Of a stretch of DNA of 36,468 bases, positions 27,125 to 35,355 are shown in pieces (within the stretch, counting starts at the first letter, position 1; the number at the start of each line of letters is the position of its first letter). The position numbers and the translations under genes are program-made. The notes beneath the pieces were generated by a model, which saw nothing but the letters and a program-made list of their open reading frames with translations, was not told where the DNA came from and made no database searches. Origin of the DNA: Geobacteraceae bacterium (GTDB lineage: Bacteria > Desulfobacterota > Desulfuromonadia > Geobacterales > Pseudopelobacteraceae). The DNA lies in assembly GCA_025355325.1 (NCBI GenBank), contig JANXZX010000109.1, positions 1-36,468 on the forward strand, in the 5' to 3' direction.

Positions 27125-29440
27125 ATGCCACACACTATTGTTGAAATACCTTCAAAATTGCCGCTATACACGCAAACAGAAGCGGTTGTGTTCCCATACA
27201 TGCTGCTTCCTCTGTACGTCAGCGAAAAGGATGTCGCTATTTTTCGCGAAGCGGACAACTATGAAAAATATGTGGTGCTCACCTTTGATCGCCCGGATGA
27301 TCCCACAAGCGGTGTTCACGGCGGCAGATGCGAAATCGGCACTCTCTGCAAAATCACCCAGATAAAAAGGATGGACGACGGGCGCTACAAGATCTCTCTG
27401 GAGGGGATTACCCGTGTGCGAATTCTGGACACCGAACCTGCCGGAACGATGACCATGGCTCATTGCGAAATTGTTCGCGAGTTTGTTGAAAAAGACCTCG
27501 TATCGGATGCGCTGGTTCAAAGCCTGAATGCGTTGTTAAAAATAGCCCTTTCACATGGAAAACCGCTGCCGGACGATGTCATGAAAATGATTGACTATAT
27601 CGACAACCCGGCGCGCCTGTCCGATCTGGTGGCACTGTATGTCAATCTGCCGATTACCGACCTCCAGGAATTGCTGGAAACCGTCGATCCGCTGGAACGC
27701 CTCAAGAAGGTCTATGTTCACCTTACCAACGAAGTGCAGCGCATGCAGATCAAAAACGAGGTTGCGGGAGAAGTGACCAAGCGGGTCGGTAAAAACCAGA
27801 AAGAATATATTCTGCGTGAGCAGATGAAACATATTCAGGAAGAATTGGGCGATGAGGATCCACGCACGGCCGACATGAACGAGCTGCGCCGGAAAATTGA
27901 GGAAGCCGGACTTCCCGAGGACATCAAAAAGATCGCCGACAAGGAGCTGAAACGCCTGGAACGAATCAATCAGGCCTCTCCGGAATACAATGTCGCACGG
28001 ACCTACCTTGATTATCTGGCCGGTATGCCGTGGAACATCAGCTCAACTGATAGTCTTGATATCGTGCGGGCCGAGGAAATTCTCAACGAAGATCATTACA
28101 ACCTGAAAAAAGTCAAAGAGCGCATTCTGGAATTTCTGGCGGTCCGCTCACTCAAGGGGAATATGAAGGGGCCGGTGCTCTGTTTTGTCGGTCCGCCGGG
28201 TGTCGGCAAAACCTCGCTGGGCAAGTCGATCGCCCGTTCTATGGGGCGTAAGTTTGTCCGCATCTCGCTGGGCGGCGTCAGGGACGAGGCCGAAATCCGC
28301 GGCCACCGTCGTACCTATATCGGCGCATTGCCGGGGCGCATCATAAAAGAGCTCTATCGCTGCGGCGTAAACAATCCGATCTTCATGCTGGATGAGATTG
28401 ACAAACTGGGCAACGACTTCCGTGGTGATCCGGCCAGCGCTCTTCTTGAAGTTCTTGATCCGGAACAGAATTTCAGCTTTAACGACCATTATCTCGACGT
28501 TCCGTTTGACCTCTCAAAGGTAATGTTCATCACGACCGCCAATCAGCTCGACCCGATACCCGGTCCGCTCAAGGATCGTATGGAGGTCATCCGTCTGGCC
28601 GGTTACAGCAGCCAGGAAAAGATGCAGATTGCCAAAAACTTCATTCTCCGGCGCGAACTGGAGGAAAACGGCCTTGCTGATCGAGAACTTGCCATCCGGG
28701 ACGAGGCGTTGGAAAAAGTTATCAGTGACTATACCCGTGAAGCCGGTGTGCGCGGCCTTCAGCGGACAATTGCCTCCATTTTCCGCAAGATCGCCAAAGA
28801 AATAACCCAGAACAAGACTACGCGAAGTGAAATTACCCCGGATATCGTTACTGAACTGCTCGGACCGAAAAAATTTCATAATGAAGTGGCCGCCGAGAAT
28901 GATCGCATAGGCGTTGTGACCGGACTGGCCTGGACGGAGACCGGCGGGGATATTCTCTTCGTCGAAGCCACCTCCATGCCGGGAAAAGCGGAACTGATCC
29001 TGACCGGCTCACTGGGTGATGTGATGAAGGAGTCAGCCCGGGCGGCTCTTTCCTACATAGAAGCGCATGCCGACGACTTCGGTATCCAGGCGGATTCGTT
29101 TGAAAACCGCACCATTCACATCCACGTCCCTTCCGGAGCCATCCCGAAAGACGGCCCTTCGGCAGGAGTCACCATGGTGACGGCGCTGGTTTCCCTCTTG
29201 ACCAGAAAACCGGCACGGCGCAGTGTTGCCATGACCGGAGAAATTACATTGACCGGACGCGTGTTGGCGATTGGCGGCCTGAAAGAAAAAGTGCTGGCGG
29301 CCCACCGGGCCGGTGTCGGCACCATCGTCATACCGGAACGCAACCGCGACGACCTGGAAGACATTCCGGATAATGTCCGGAGCGAGTTGCAGTTCATCTT
29401 TGTCAGCGAAGCGTCTGAAGCTCTGGCAGCGGCACTCTAG
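27125..29440 (+). CDS. lon: ATP-dependent protease Lon
   Basis: 771 residues. Lon degrades misfolded and regulatory proteins, including many antitoxins. The start at 27125 is preferred over 27065 because AAGGA precedes it at an acceptable distance and the Lon N-domain begins here (KLPLYTQTEAVVFPYMLLPLYV). Substrate-binding N-domain (about 10-200), AAA+ module with Walker A GPPGVGKTS (about 355-363) and Walker B FMLDEID, and a C-terminal protease with the Ser-Lys dyad S679 (DGPSAG) and K722 (GLKEK). The upstream gene may share its promoter; mlaE starts six bases after its stop. Lon could release the MqsR toxin in the same window by degrading MqsA, as it does in E. coli. Confidence 0.97.
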   Translation: MPHTIVEIPSKLPLYTQTEAVVFPYMLLPLYVSEKDVAIFREADNYEKYVVLTFDRPDDPTSGVHGGRCEIGTLCKITQIKRMDDGRYKISLEGITRVRILDTEPAGTMTMAHCEIVREFVEKDLVSDALVQSLNALLKIALSHGKPLPDDVMKMIDYIDNPARLSDLVALYVNLPITDLQELLETVDPLERLKKVYVHLTNEVQRMQIKNEVAGEVTKRVGKNQKEYILREQMKHIQEELGDEDPRTADMNELRRKIEEAGLPEDIKKIADKELKRLERINQASPEYNVARTYLDYLAGMPWNISSTDSLDIVRAEEILNEDHYNLKKVKERILEFLAVRSLKGNMKGPVLCFVGPPGVGKTSLGKSIARSMGRKFVRISLGGVRDEAEIRGHRRTYIGALPGRIIKELYRCGVNNPIFMLDEIDKLGNDFRGDPASALLEVLDPEQNFSFNDHYLDVPFDLSKVMFITTANQLDPIPGPLKDRMEVIRLAGYSSQEKMQIAKNFILRRELEENGLADRELAIRDEALEKVISDYTREAGVRGLQRTIASIFRKIAKEITQNKTTRSEITPDIVTELLGPKKFHNEVAAENDRIGVVTGLAWTETGGDILFVEATSMPGKAELILTGSLGDVMKESARAALSYIEAHADDFGIQADSFENRTIHIHVPSGAIPKDGPSAGVTMVTALVSLLTRKPARRSVAMTGEITLTGRVLAIGGLKEKVLAAHRAGVGTIVIPERNRDDLEDIPDNVRSELQFIFVSEASEALAAAL

Positions 29441-29446
29441 CCGAAT

Positions 29447-30220
29447 ATGAATCCTGCCGTTTTCGATAAAATCCTGCTTACTTTTTTCCACGAGCTGCAG
29501 AATTATTTCCTTCTGGCGGGAAGGGCCGTTATGCGGGCCTTCCACCGTCCCTTTTATTATCGCGAATTTGCTGTCCAGTTCGATAAGCTGGGATTCTCGT
29601 CTCTTTTCATCTGCATCCTGACCGGCCTTTTCTCCGGCATGGTCATGGCGCTCCAGTCACTGATCCAGCTCAAGCCGTTCGCGGCAACCAGCTATGTCGG
29701 CGGCATGGTGGCGGTAACCATGATCAAGGAACTGGGACCGGTGCTGGCCTCATTGATGGTCGCCGGTCGCGTAGGTTCGGCCATTACCGCCGAGCTGGGC
29801 ACGATGGTGGTAACAGAACAGGTCGATGCCATGCGGGTGGAAGGGACCGATATCATCAAGCGCCTGGTGGTACCGCGGCTGAAAGCCATGCTACTGGCAC
29901 TGCCGCTCCTGACCGTCGTAACAGACGCCATCTCCATTCTGGGCGGCTACATCATGTCCGCCGGTTACAGCATAAATCCGATCATGTATATCAGCGGCCT
30001 GCCCCAATTCATGGTGTTTCAGGATCTAATCGAGGGGATCGTAAAACCGGCGGTTTTTGGTGCCATAATCGCCATAACCGGTTGTTACGTAGGGCTCAAC
30101 ACCAAGGGGGGTGCCGAAGGAGTCGGTGCCGCCGCCAAACAGGCCGTGGTACTCTCGTCGGTGATGATCCTGATCAGTGACTTTTTTATTGCAAAGATCT
30201 TTGTCGTTTTCAGAGGGTAA
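29447..30220 (+). CDS. mlaE: MlaE-like phospholipid transporter permease
   Basis: 257 residues with five to six hydrophobic spans and the family signature around IKELGPVLASLMVAGRVGSAITAELGTMVVTEQVDAM. MlaE with MlaF and MlaD forms an inner-membrane complex that moves phospholipids between membranes to keep outer-membrane asymmetry. No strong ribosome site is present; it starts six bases after lon and may be translated by coupling. The ATPase gene follows after an inserted EVE gene. Confidence 0.93.
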   Translation: MNPAVFDKILLTFFHELQNYFLLAGRAVMRAFHRPFYYREFAVQFDKLGFSSLFICILTGLFSGMVMALQSLIQLKPFAATSYVGGMVAVTMIKELGPVLASLMVAGRVGSAITAELGTMVVTEQVDAMRVEGTDIIKRLVVPRLKAMLLALPLLTVVTDAISILGGYIMSAGYSINPIMYISGLPQFMVFQDLIEGIVKPAVFGAIIAITGCYVGLNTKGGAEGVGAAAKQAVVLSSVMILISDFFIAKIFVVFRG

Positions 30221-30221
30221 T

Positions 30222-30704
30222 ATGGCGTACTGGTTGTTTAAAACCGAGCCGGGCTGTTTTTCTTTCGACGACCTGAAGAAGCGCCCGCATATGACTGAAC
30301 CGTGGGACGGCGTGCGCAACTTTCAGGCGCGCAATTTCCTGCGGGACACCATCAAGAGTGGCGATCAGATACTGTTCTATCACAGCAACATAGCGGAGCC
30401 TGCGGTGGTCGGCCTGGCAGAAGTCGTGCGGGACGGCTATCCCGACACAACCGCACTGAACCCGAACGCCGAGCACTTTGATCCCAGGGCTTCTGCGACA
30501 AAGCCGATCTGGTACATGGTCGATGTGCGCTACGTCAAACCCCTTAGAAAAATTGTCACACTGGAGAACATCAAACACAATCCCCTGCTGGCCGATATGC
30601 CGCTGGTAAATCGCAGCCGCCTTTCGATTCAACCGGTCACGGCGACCGAGTGGCTCATTATCATGACCATGGCGGGAATGGATGAGAAGGTGACAGGCCA
30701 ATGA
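30222..30704 (+). CDS. EVE domain protein
   Basis: 160 residues; start at 30222 with AGAGGG in front. YWLFKTEP at the N-terminus, WDGVRNFQARNFLRD, the DQILFYHSN turn and the later DPRASATKPIWYMVDVRYV region are the core of the EVE (PUA-like) domain, known to recognise modified bases such as methylcytosine or its derivatives. It occupies nearly the whole protein, as in stand-alone bacterial EVE proteins. Placement between mlaE and mlaF, with start right after mlaE and a four-base overlap into mlaF, indicates the same transcript, although function appears unrelated to lipid transport. Confidence 0.93.
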   Translation: MAYWLFKTEPGCFSFDDLKKRPHMTEPWDGVRNFQARNFLRDTIKSGDQILFYHSNIAEPAVVGLAEVVRDGYPDTTALNPNAEHFDPRASATKPIWYMVDVRYVKPLRKIVTLENIKHNPLLADMPLVNRSRLSIQPVTATEWLIIMTMAGMDEKVTGQ

Positions 30705-31453
30705 CCACCAGTGACTCTATCCGTATGGAAAAATTATGCTATTCCGTGGGGGGACGCACTATTCTGGAGGATTTCGACTTTCATCTGGAACGTGGCGTCA
30801 ACCGGACGATTCTCGGAGTAAGCGGCGCCGGTAAGACGACTATTCTCAAGCTGTTGCTCGGCCTTCTTGAACCGGACTCCGGTTCGGTTTATATCGGAGA
30901 CCTCTGCATCACCGGACTGCCGGAATCCCGCTTTATGAATCAACGGAAACGGATTGCCATCGTGTTCCAGGGTGGTGCACTGTTCGATTCGATGACAGTC
31001 GGGGAGAATGTCGGGTATCGCCTCTTTGAGGAGGGGTGCCTTTCGCAGAACGAAATTTCGACGATAGTAAGTGAGAAGCTCAGTTTTGTCGGCGTAGAAG
31101 CGGCTCTTGACCTGTACCCGGCCGAACTGTCAGGCGGCATGAAAAAACGGGTCGCGATTGCCCGCGCACTGGCGGCAGATCCTGATTATATTTTCTTCGA
31201 CGAACCGACCACCGGCCTCGATCCGATCGGTGTCTACAACATCTGCAATCTGATGCTGCGTTTGCAGGCAGAGGGGAAGACGACATTGATGGTCACCCAT
31301 GATCTGGTCACCGCCTTTGCAACCTCCCAGCGCTTCACGTTCCTGCACCAGGCGAACATGCTGTTTGAAGGGACGGAAGAGGAGATGAAGGCCAGCAGTA
31401 CCCCTGAAGTACGCGAATTTTTGCAACCGACTGACCGGTCGCTGTTCATCTGA
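30701..31453 (+). CDS. mlaF: MlaF-like ABC ATPase
   Basis: 250 residues. Walker A GVSGAGKTT (about 39-47), Q-loop VFQGGALFDSMTV, signature LSGGMKKR, Walker B YIFFDEPTTGLDP and switch His in MVTHDL are all present; GGALFDSMTVGENV is a hallmark of the MlaF/MkL branch. It powers the MlaE permease. The ATG overlaps the EVE stop by four bases. The MCE protein gene follows after 44 bases. Confidence 0.95.
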   Translation: MTTSDSIRMEKLCYSVGGRTILEDFDFHLERGVNRTILGVSGAGKTTILKLLLGLLEPDSGSVYIGDLCITGLPESRFMNQRKRIAIVFQGGALFDSMTVGENVGYRLFEEGCLSQNEISTIVSEKLSFVGVEAALDLYPAELSGGMKKRVAIARALAADPDYIFFDEPTTGLDPIGVYNICNLMLRLQAEGKTTLMVTHDLVTAFATSQRFTFLHQANMLFEGTEEEMKASSTPEVREFLQPTDRSLFI

Positions 31454-31497
31454 TGCGAACTGTACCAAGGAAATAGACAAAAACAGGTGGAATCCAT

Positions 31498-32580
31498 ATG
31501 AAACGAAGTAACCAGATTGGGTGGGCTCAGGTGCGTGGCGGGGTTTTTATCCTTCTTGCTCTGATCTTCTTTGCCGGCGGCGTCCTGCTGATGGGACAGA
31601 AAACCAAGATGTTCGTCAATAAGGGGACTGTGCGGATCGTCATGAGTGATGTGGTCGGCCTGAAAGTCGGCGCACCGGTCTGGCTGGCGGGGGTAGACGT
31701 CGGCCTTGTTACCGATATTCTGTTTGCCGATCCCAAAAACAGTAACGAGGTCAGTATTGACATTGAAGTTGACACCGATGCTCTGAAAAAAATCGGCAGC
31801 GATTCAAAAATTTCCATCAAGACCCGGGGATTGATGGGTGAAAAATATGTAGATATCCTCCCGTCAAAACATTACTCCGACAAGCCGCCTACTGTGCTGC
31901 AAGGAACTTCGGTCGCCAAACTGGATGATGTCATTCAAAAGGCCGGCGACACGTTTGACAAGGTCAACGGTATCATCGGCAACATCGAACAGGGCAAAGG
32001 TACGTTGGGAAAACTGAACAAGGACGAGTCGCTTTATCAAAACATTGCCCGCCTCACCATTGAAATGAAGGAACTGGTAGTCACCATTAATCGAGGGGAG
32101 GGGACGCTGGGCAAACTGAACCGCGATCCGGAACCATACAACAAGCTGATCAGCATACTCAACCGGGCCGACCGCACGTTGCAGGATATTCAGGCATCCG
32201 AGGGGACGCTGAACAAATTGATCTACGATAAGACACTCTACACGAAGCTGACGGCTCTGGCTGACAAGAGTATCCAGGCCGCCGATGATGTCCGTGATCT
32301 GAATAAAAAAATAATGTCAAAAGAGGGATCAATCGGACTTCTGCTTAATGACCGCGAATTCTACGATAAAGGGATTTCGCTCCTGACCAGGGCTGAATCA
32401 TCGGTCAAGGCGATTGAAGACATCACCGCAAAAATAAAGACCAGTGACGGCACCGCCGGCAAGTTGGTGAATGATAAAGCCCTCTATGACAAAATGAATA
32501 AAATGGTTGATGATCTGGATGCCCTGGTGAAGGACTTCAAGCAGGATCCGAGGAAGTATATCAAGTTTTCGGTATTTTGA
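31498..32580 (+). CDS. mlaD: MlaD-like MCE family protein
   Basis: 360 residues, longer than E. coli MlaD (about 183). One membrane anchor (about 13-33), then the MCE domain (about 38-125: GTVRIVMSDVVGLKVGAPVWLAGVDVG, TRGLMGEKYVDILP). The remaining 230 residues are an alpha-helical tail with about five repeats of the pattern G-T-x-G-x-L-x-x-D-x-x-L-Y, as in long MCE proteins that form helical barrels or tunnels between membranes. AGGTGGA precedes the start. Last gene of the Mla set; substrate is presumably phospholipid. Confidence 0.92.
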   Translation: MKRSNQIGWAQVRGGVFILLALIFFAGGVLLMGQKTKMFVNKGTVRIVMSDVVGLKVGAPVWLAGVDVGLVTDILFADPKNSNEVSIDIEVDTDALKKIGSDSKISIKTRGLMGEKYVDILPSKHYSDKPPTVLQGTSVAKLDDVIQKAGDTFDKVNGIIGNIEQGKGTLGKLNKDESLYQNIARLTIEMKELVVTINRGEGTLGKLNRDPEPYNKLISILNRADRTLQDIQASEGTLNKLIYDKTLYTKLTALADKSIQAADDVRDLNKKIMSKEGSIGLLLNDREFYDKGISLLTRAESSVKAIEDITAKIKTSDGTAGKLVNDKALYDKMNKMVDDLDALVKDFKQDPRKYIKFSVF

Positions 32581-32582
32581 TT

Positions 32583-32744
32583 ATGGTGTGGAGTACAACA
32601 AATGGCAACCGCTGGAAATATGGCGTACCGTTCGAAGAGAAGATGAGTGTTTTGACCGCCAGGCTGGCGGAGCATTTTGCCAAAGGTGCTGAGTTAGAAA
32701 AGACTATACTGGAGAATCTCAAGGGGATTGGGTATGGGTTCTAA
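32583..32744 (+). pseudogene. C-terminal remnant of a type I restriction methylase (HsdM-like)
   Basis: An open 53-codon frame ends PFEEKMSVLTARLAEH... and ENLKGIGYGF, matching the typical C-terminus of N-6 adenine methylase subunits (helical PFEEKM, EL-x2-I-x2-NL-x2-LGYG end). The methylase domain and NPPF motif are absent upstream, where the frame abuts mlaD. The family call is from recollection of such tails; confidence is moderate. Its end overlaps the KilA-N gene start, the arrangement seen when KilA-N genes sit inside restriction loci. Confidence 0.55.
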
Positions 32745-33573
32745 AGAGCGTTCATCGGCTAAGATGCGAGTCCTGGATCGGGATGTCGCCTTTTACTCCC
32801 AAAAAGAGGAAGACTACATTTCCCTCACCGACATTGCCCGTTACAAAAACCAGGAACGTACAGATGACTTAGTACGTAATTGGCTGCGTAATCGCAATAC
32901 CCTTGAGTTCTTGGGGATTTGGGAGCATCTGAACAACCCCAATTTTAATCCCGTCGAATTCGACGGGATTAAAATGCAGGCCGGGCTCAACAGTTTCACT
33001 CTTACCCCCAAGCAATGGATTGAAAGCACCGGGGCTATCGGCCTGATTTCCAAGGCCGGGCGTTACGGTGGCACTTACGCCCACAAGGATATTGCTTTTG
33101 AATTTGCCTCGTGGATTTCGGTGGAATTCAAGCTTTACCTCATCAAAGAATTCCAGCGGCTGAAAGAGGAAGAACGTAAAACCCTCGGCTGGGACATCCG
33201 GCGCAATCTAACCAAAATCAATTACCGCATCCATACCGATGCCATCCAGACCCATCTGATACCGGCTGAACTAAGCACCAAACAGACCTCGTTGGTATAT
33301 GCCAGTGAGGCCGATGTGCTCAACCTCGCCCTGTTTGGCTTGACTGCGGCACAGTGGCGGGACGCTAACTCTGACAAAAAGGGGAACATGCGCGACTATG
33401 CCGATATCGCTCAACTTGTCTGCCTCTCCAATCTGGAAAATCTCAATGCTCTCTTTATCTCCGAAGGTTTATCGCAAAAAGAACGCCTCGAACGCCTCAA
33501 CAAGATTGCTATTCATCAGATGACGATTTTAATGGGTGATGCGCGGATGATGTTGTCGGGAGGGGCTGAGTGA
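32734..33573 (+). CDS. KilA-N domain protein
   Basis: 279 residues from the ATG at 32734; AAGGGG lies about nine bases upstream. The KilA-N DNA-binding domain is evident: YISLTDIARYKNQERTDDLVRNWLRNRNTLEFLGIWE, GLNSFTLTPKQWIESTGAIGLISKAGRYGGTYAHKDIAFEFASWIS. The C-terminal half is helical (EADVLNLALFGLTAAQWR, NALFISEGLSQKERLERLNKIA). KilA-N proteins occur in phages, plasmids and inside type I restriction loci; role is often unknown. Here it follows an HsdM-tail remnant by direct overlap, while no HsdS or HsdR gene is found, so it is probably what is left of a lost restriction system. Confidence 0.88.
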   Translation: MGSKERSSAKMRVLDRDVAFYSQKEEDYISLTDIARYKNQERTDDLVRNWLRNRNTLEFLGIWEHLNNPNFNPVEFDGIKMQAGLNSFTLTPKQWIESTGAIGLISKAGRYGGTYAHKDIAFEFASWISVEFKLYLIKEFQRLKEEERKTLGWDIRRNLTKINYRIHTDAIQTHLIPAELSTKQTSLVYASEADVLNLALFGLTAAQWRDANSDKKGNMRDYADIAQLVCLSNLENLNALFISEGLSQKERLERLNKIAIHQMTILMGDARMMLSGGAE

Positions 33574-33836
33574 GAGATTGCCCCGATACAGCTTTCCCGA
33601 TCCGGGATTCACTACTCCCCGAATTGCGAAACAAGCTGTTGCGCAATTGCCTGGCAGAAAATTCCAACCGCTTGTTGGACAAATTGTGCCACAGGCTGTG
33701 GCACAATTTCGAGACGGCATCTCGGAAATTACCATTTTCTCTCAGAAACGCTAAGCCATTAGCCTCTGCCTCCTTTATCCAAGCGGAATTGGCGCAGGCG
33801 GAGCTGTTAGCGGATTATTGGACGTGTGACATTTGA
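33574..33836 (+). other. Degenerate repeat region with two palindromes, possible gene remnant
   Basis: Two near-perfect 27-bp inverted repeats start exactly 60 bases apart: 33622-33648 (AATTGCG...CGCAATT) and 33682-33708 (AATTGTG...CACAATT, arms of 13 bp extended to 33681-33709). In one plus frame they encode IAKQAVAQLP and IVPQAVAQFR, a 20-residue tandem repeat, ending in a stop at 33752-33754. The wording resembles the QxVAQLPWG segment of YhcG/DUF1016 nucleases, so it may be a nuclease fragment. A second frame stays open over 33570-33836 from a GTG. Neither has a good start site, so I call no gene. Confidence 0.45.
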
Positions 33837-33870
33837 AAAATCTGGATCCCATGTAAAGGAGCAAAACTGC

Positions 33871-35355
33871 ATGAAAAGTTTCTGGTTGATTGCAACAACA
33901 TTTATTCTATTCAGCACCACCCTTCACGCCGCCACTCTGGAAGAAAAAGTTGTCGAACATACCATGAAAAACGGTATGAAACTTCTGATGGTTGAGCGCC
34001 ACACATCGCCGACGGTCTCAGCCTGGATTCGCTTCAGGGTCGGGAGCGTTGATGAACGAAGCGACGAGCGGGGAATCGCCCATCTTCTGGAACATATGCT
34101 TTTCAAGGGAACAACCACGCTCGGAACAAAAGATTACGCCGCCGAGAAACCGATTCTTGACAAGATTGAAGAGGTCGCCCAGACCTTGACGGCGGAGAAA
34201 GCCAAGCGTGACAAGGCAGATTCCGGGAAGATAGCCGCGTTGGAGAAACGGCTGACTGCTTTGGAAGCTGACGCCTCTAAATATGTCGTCAAGGATGAGT
34301 TTTTTGAACTGTATTCGAAAAATGGCGGCACCGGTTATAACGCTTTCACCAGTCGCGACGGCACCACCTACCTGATAAGTCTCCCCTCGAACAAGCTGGA
34401 GTTATGGGCGGCCATTGAATCTGACCGTTTGCAGAATGCGGTGCTGCGCGAGTTCTATACCGAGCGTTCGGTGGTTATGGAGGAGCGGCGCAGATCGTAT
34501 GATGCCGATCCGGAGAACAAGCTGTGGGAAACGTTTGTAGCCTCCAGTTTTCTGGCGCACCCGTATGGTCAGCCGACAATCGGCTGGATGTCCGACATTG
34601 AAAACCTGACCCGCACCAAGGCCGAACAGTTCTTTCACAATTACTACGCCCCCAATAATGCCGTCGTAGCCATAGTCGGTGATATTGACACCAAGGCAAC
34701 CATTAATCTGGTCGAGCGCTATTTCGGTGCGATCAAACCGGGCAAATCTCTGCCGCCGGTGACCACCGAAGAGCCCAAGCAGTCCGGTGAACGGCGTATC
34801 GAGATGATAGCGGAGTCCGAACCAACGGTGATAATGGGGTTCCACAAACCGGCCGTCGGCACACCCGATGATTATGTGTTCGACGTCATCAACATGATTT
34901 TGGGAAGCGGTCGCACCTCGCGTTTCTACAAGAAGCTGGTGATCGAAAAGCAGATCGTTACCGATATCGGAGCCTTTGACGCCCCCGGCAACCGTTTTCC
35001 GAACCTGTTCGTAGTCAGCGCCAATCCTCGTGCTCCCCATACGGTATCAGAGGTTGAAGATGCCATTAATGCCGAACTGGAGATTATGAAGACAACGCCG
35101 GTTACCGAGCGTGACCTACAGCAGATCCTCAATAAAATAGACTATGAAGAGGCCCGCCGGATGGGGACAAATGGCGGCCTGGCACGTAACCTCACCGAGT
35201 ACGAGGCAACAACCGGCAGCTGGCGCTATATGGTTGAACACCGGGGCAGAATTGCCAATGTTACCCCAGCCGAGATCATGCGGGTAGCTGCGACATACTT
35301 CACCCGTGAGAACCGGACTGTCGGCTTCATTACCAAAAAAGGAGGTGCCAAATGA
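33871..35355 (+). CDS. Exported M16 zinc peptidase, catalytic partner
   Basis: 494 residues. The start at 33871 has AAGGAG upstream and opens a signal peptide (MKSFWLIATTFILFSTTLHA). The zinc motif HLLEH (about residues 73-77) is intact, with the distal Glu expected in TERSVVMEERRRS. Between them is an inserted Lys/Glu/Ala-rich helical stretch (about 97-140) not seen in the shorter intracellular M16 gene at 21196. Two M16 domains are present. The following gene overlaps its stop by four bases and encodes the non-catalytic type, a common pairing in which both halves form the peptidase chamber in the periplasm. Confidence 0.94.
   Translation: MKSFWLIATTFILFSTTLHAATLEEKVVEHTMKNGMKLLMVERHTSPTVSAWIRFRVGSVDERSDERGIAHLLEHMLFKGTTTLGTKDYAAEKPILDKIEEVAQTLTAEKAKRDKADSGKIAALEKRLTALEADASKYVVKDEFFELYSKNGGTGYNAFTSRDGTTYLISLPSNKLELWAAIESDRLQNAVLREFYTERSVVMEERRRSYDADPENKLWETFVASSFLAHPYGQPTIGWMSDIENLTRTKAEQFFHNYYAPNNAVVAIVGDIDTKATINLVERYFGAIKPGKSLPPVTTEEPKQSGERRIEMIAESEPTVIMGFHKPAVGTPDDYVFDVINMILGSGRTSRFYKKLVIEKQIVTDIGAFDAPGNRFPNLFVVSANPRAPHTVSEVEDAINAELEIMKTTPVTERDLQQILNKIDYEEARRMGTNGGLARNLTEYEATTGSWRYMVEHRGRIANVTPAEIMRVAATYFTRENRTVGFITKKGGAK

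Noticed and set aside
33570-33836. Plus-strand frame from a GTG, 88 codons
   Set aside because: No ribosome site at a proper distance, unusual composition, and it crosses the palindromic repeats in a frame other than the repeat-coding one.
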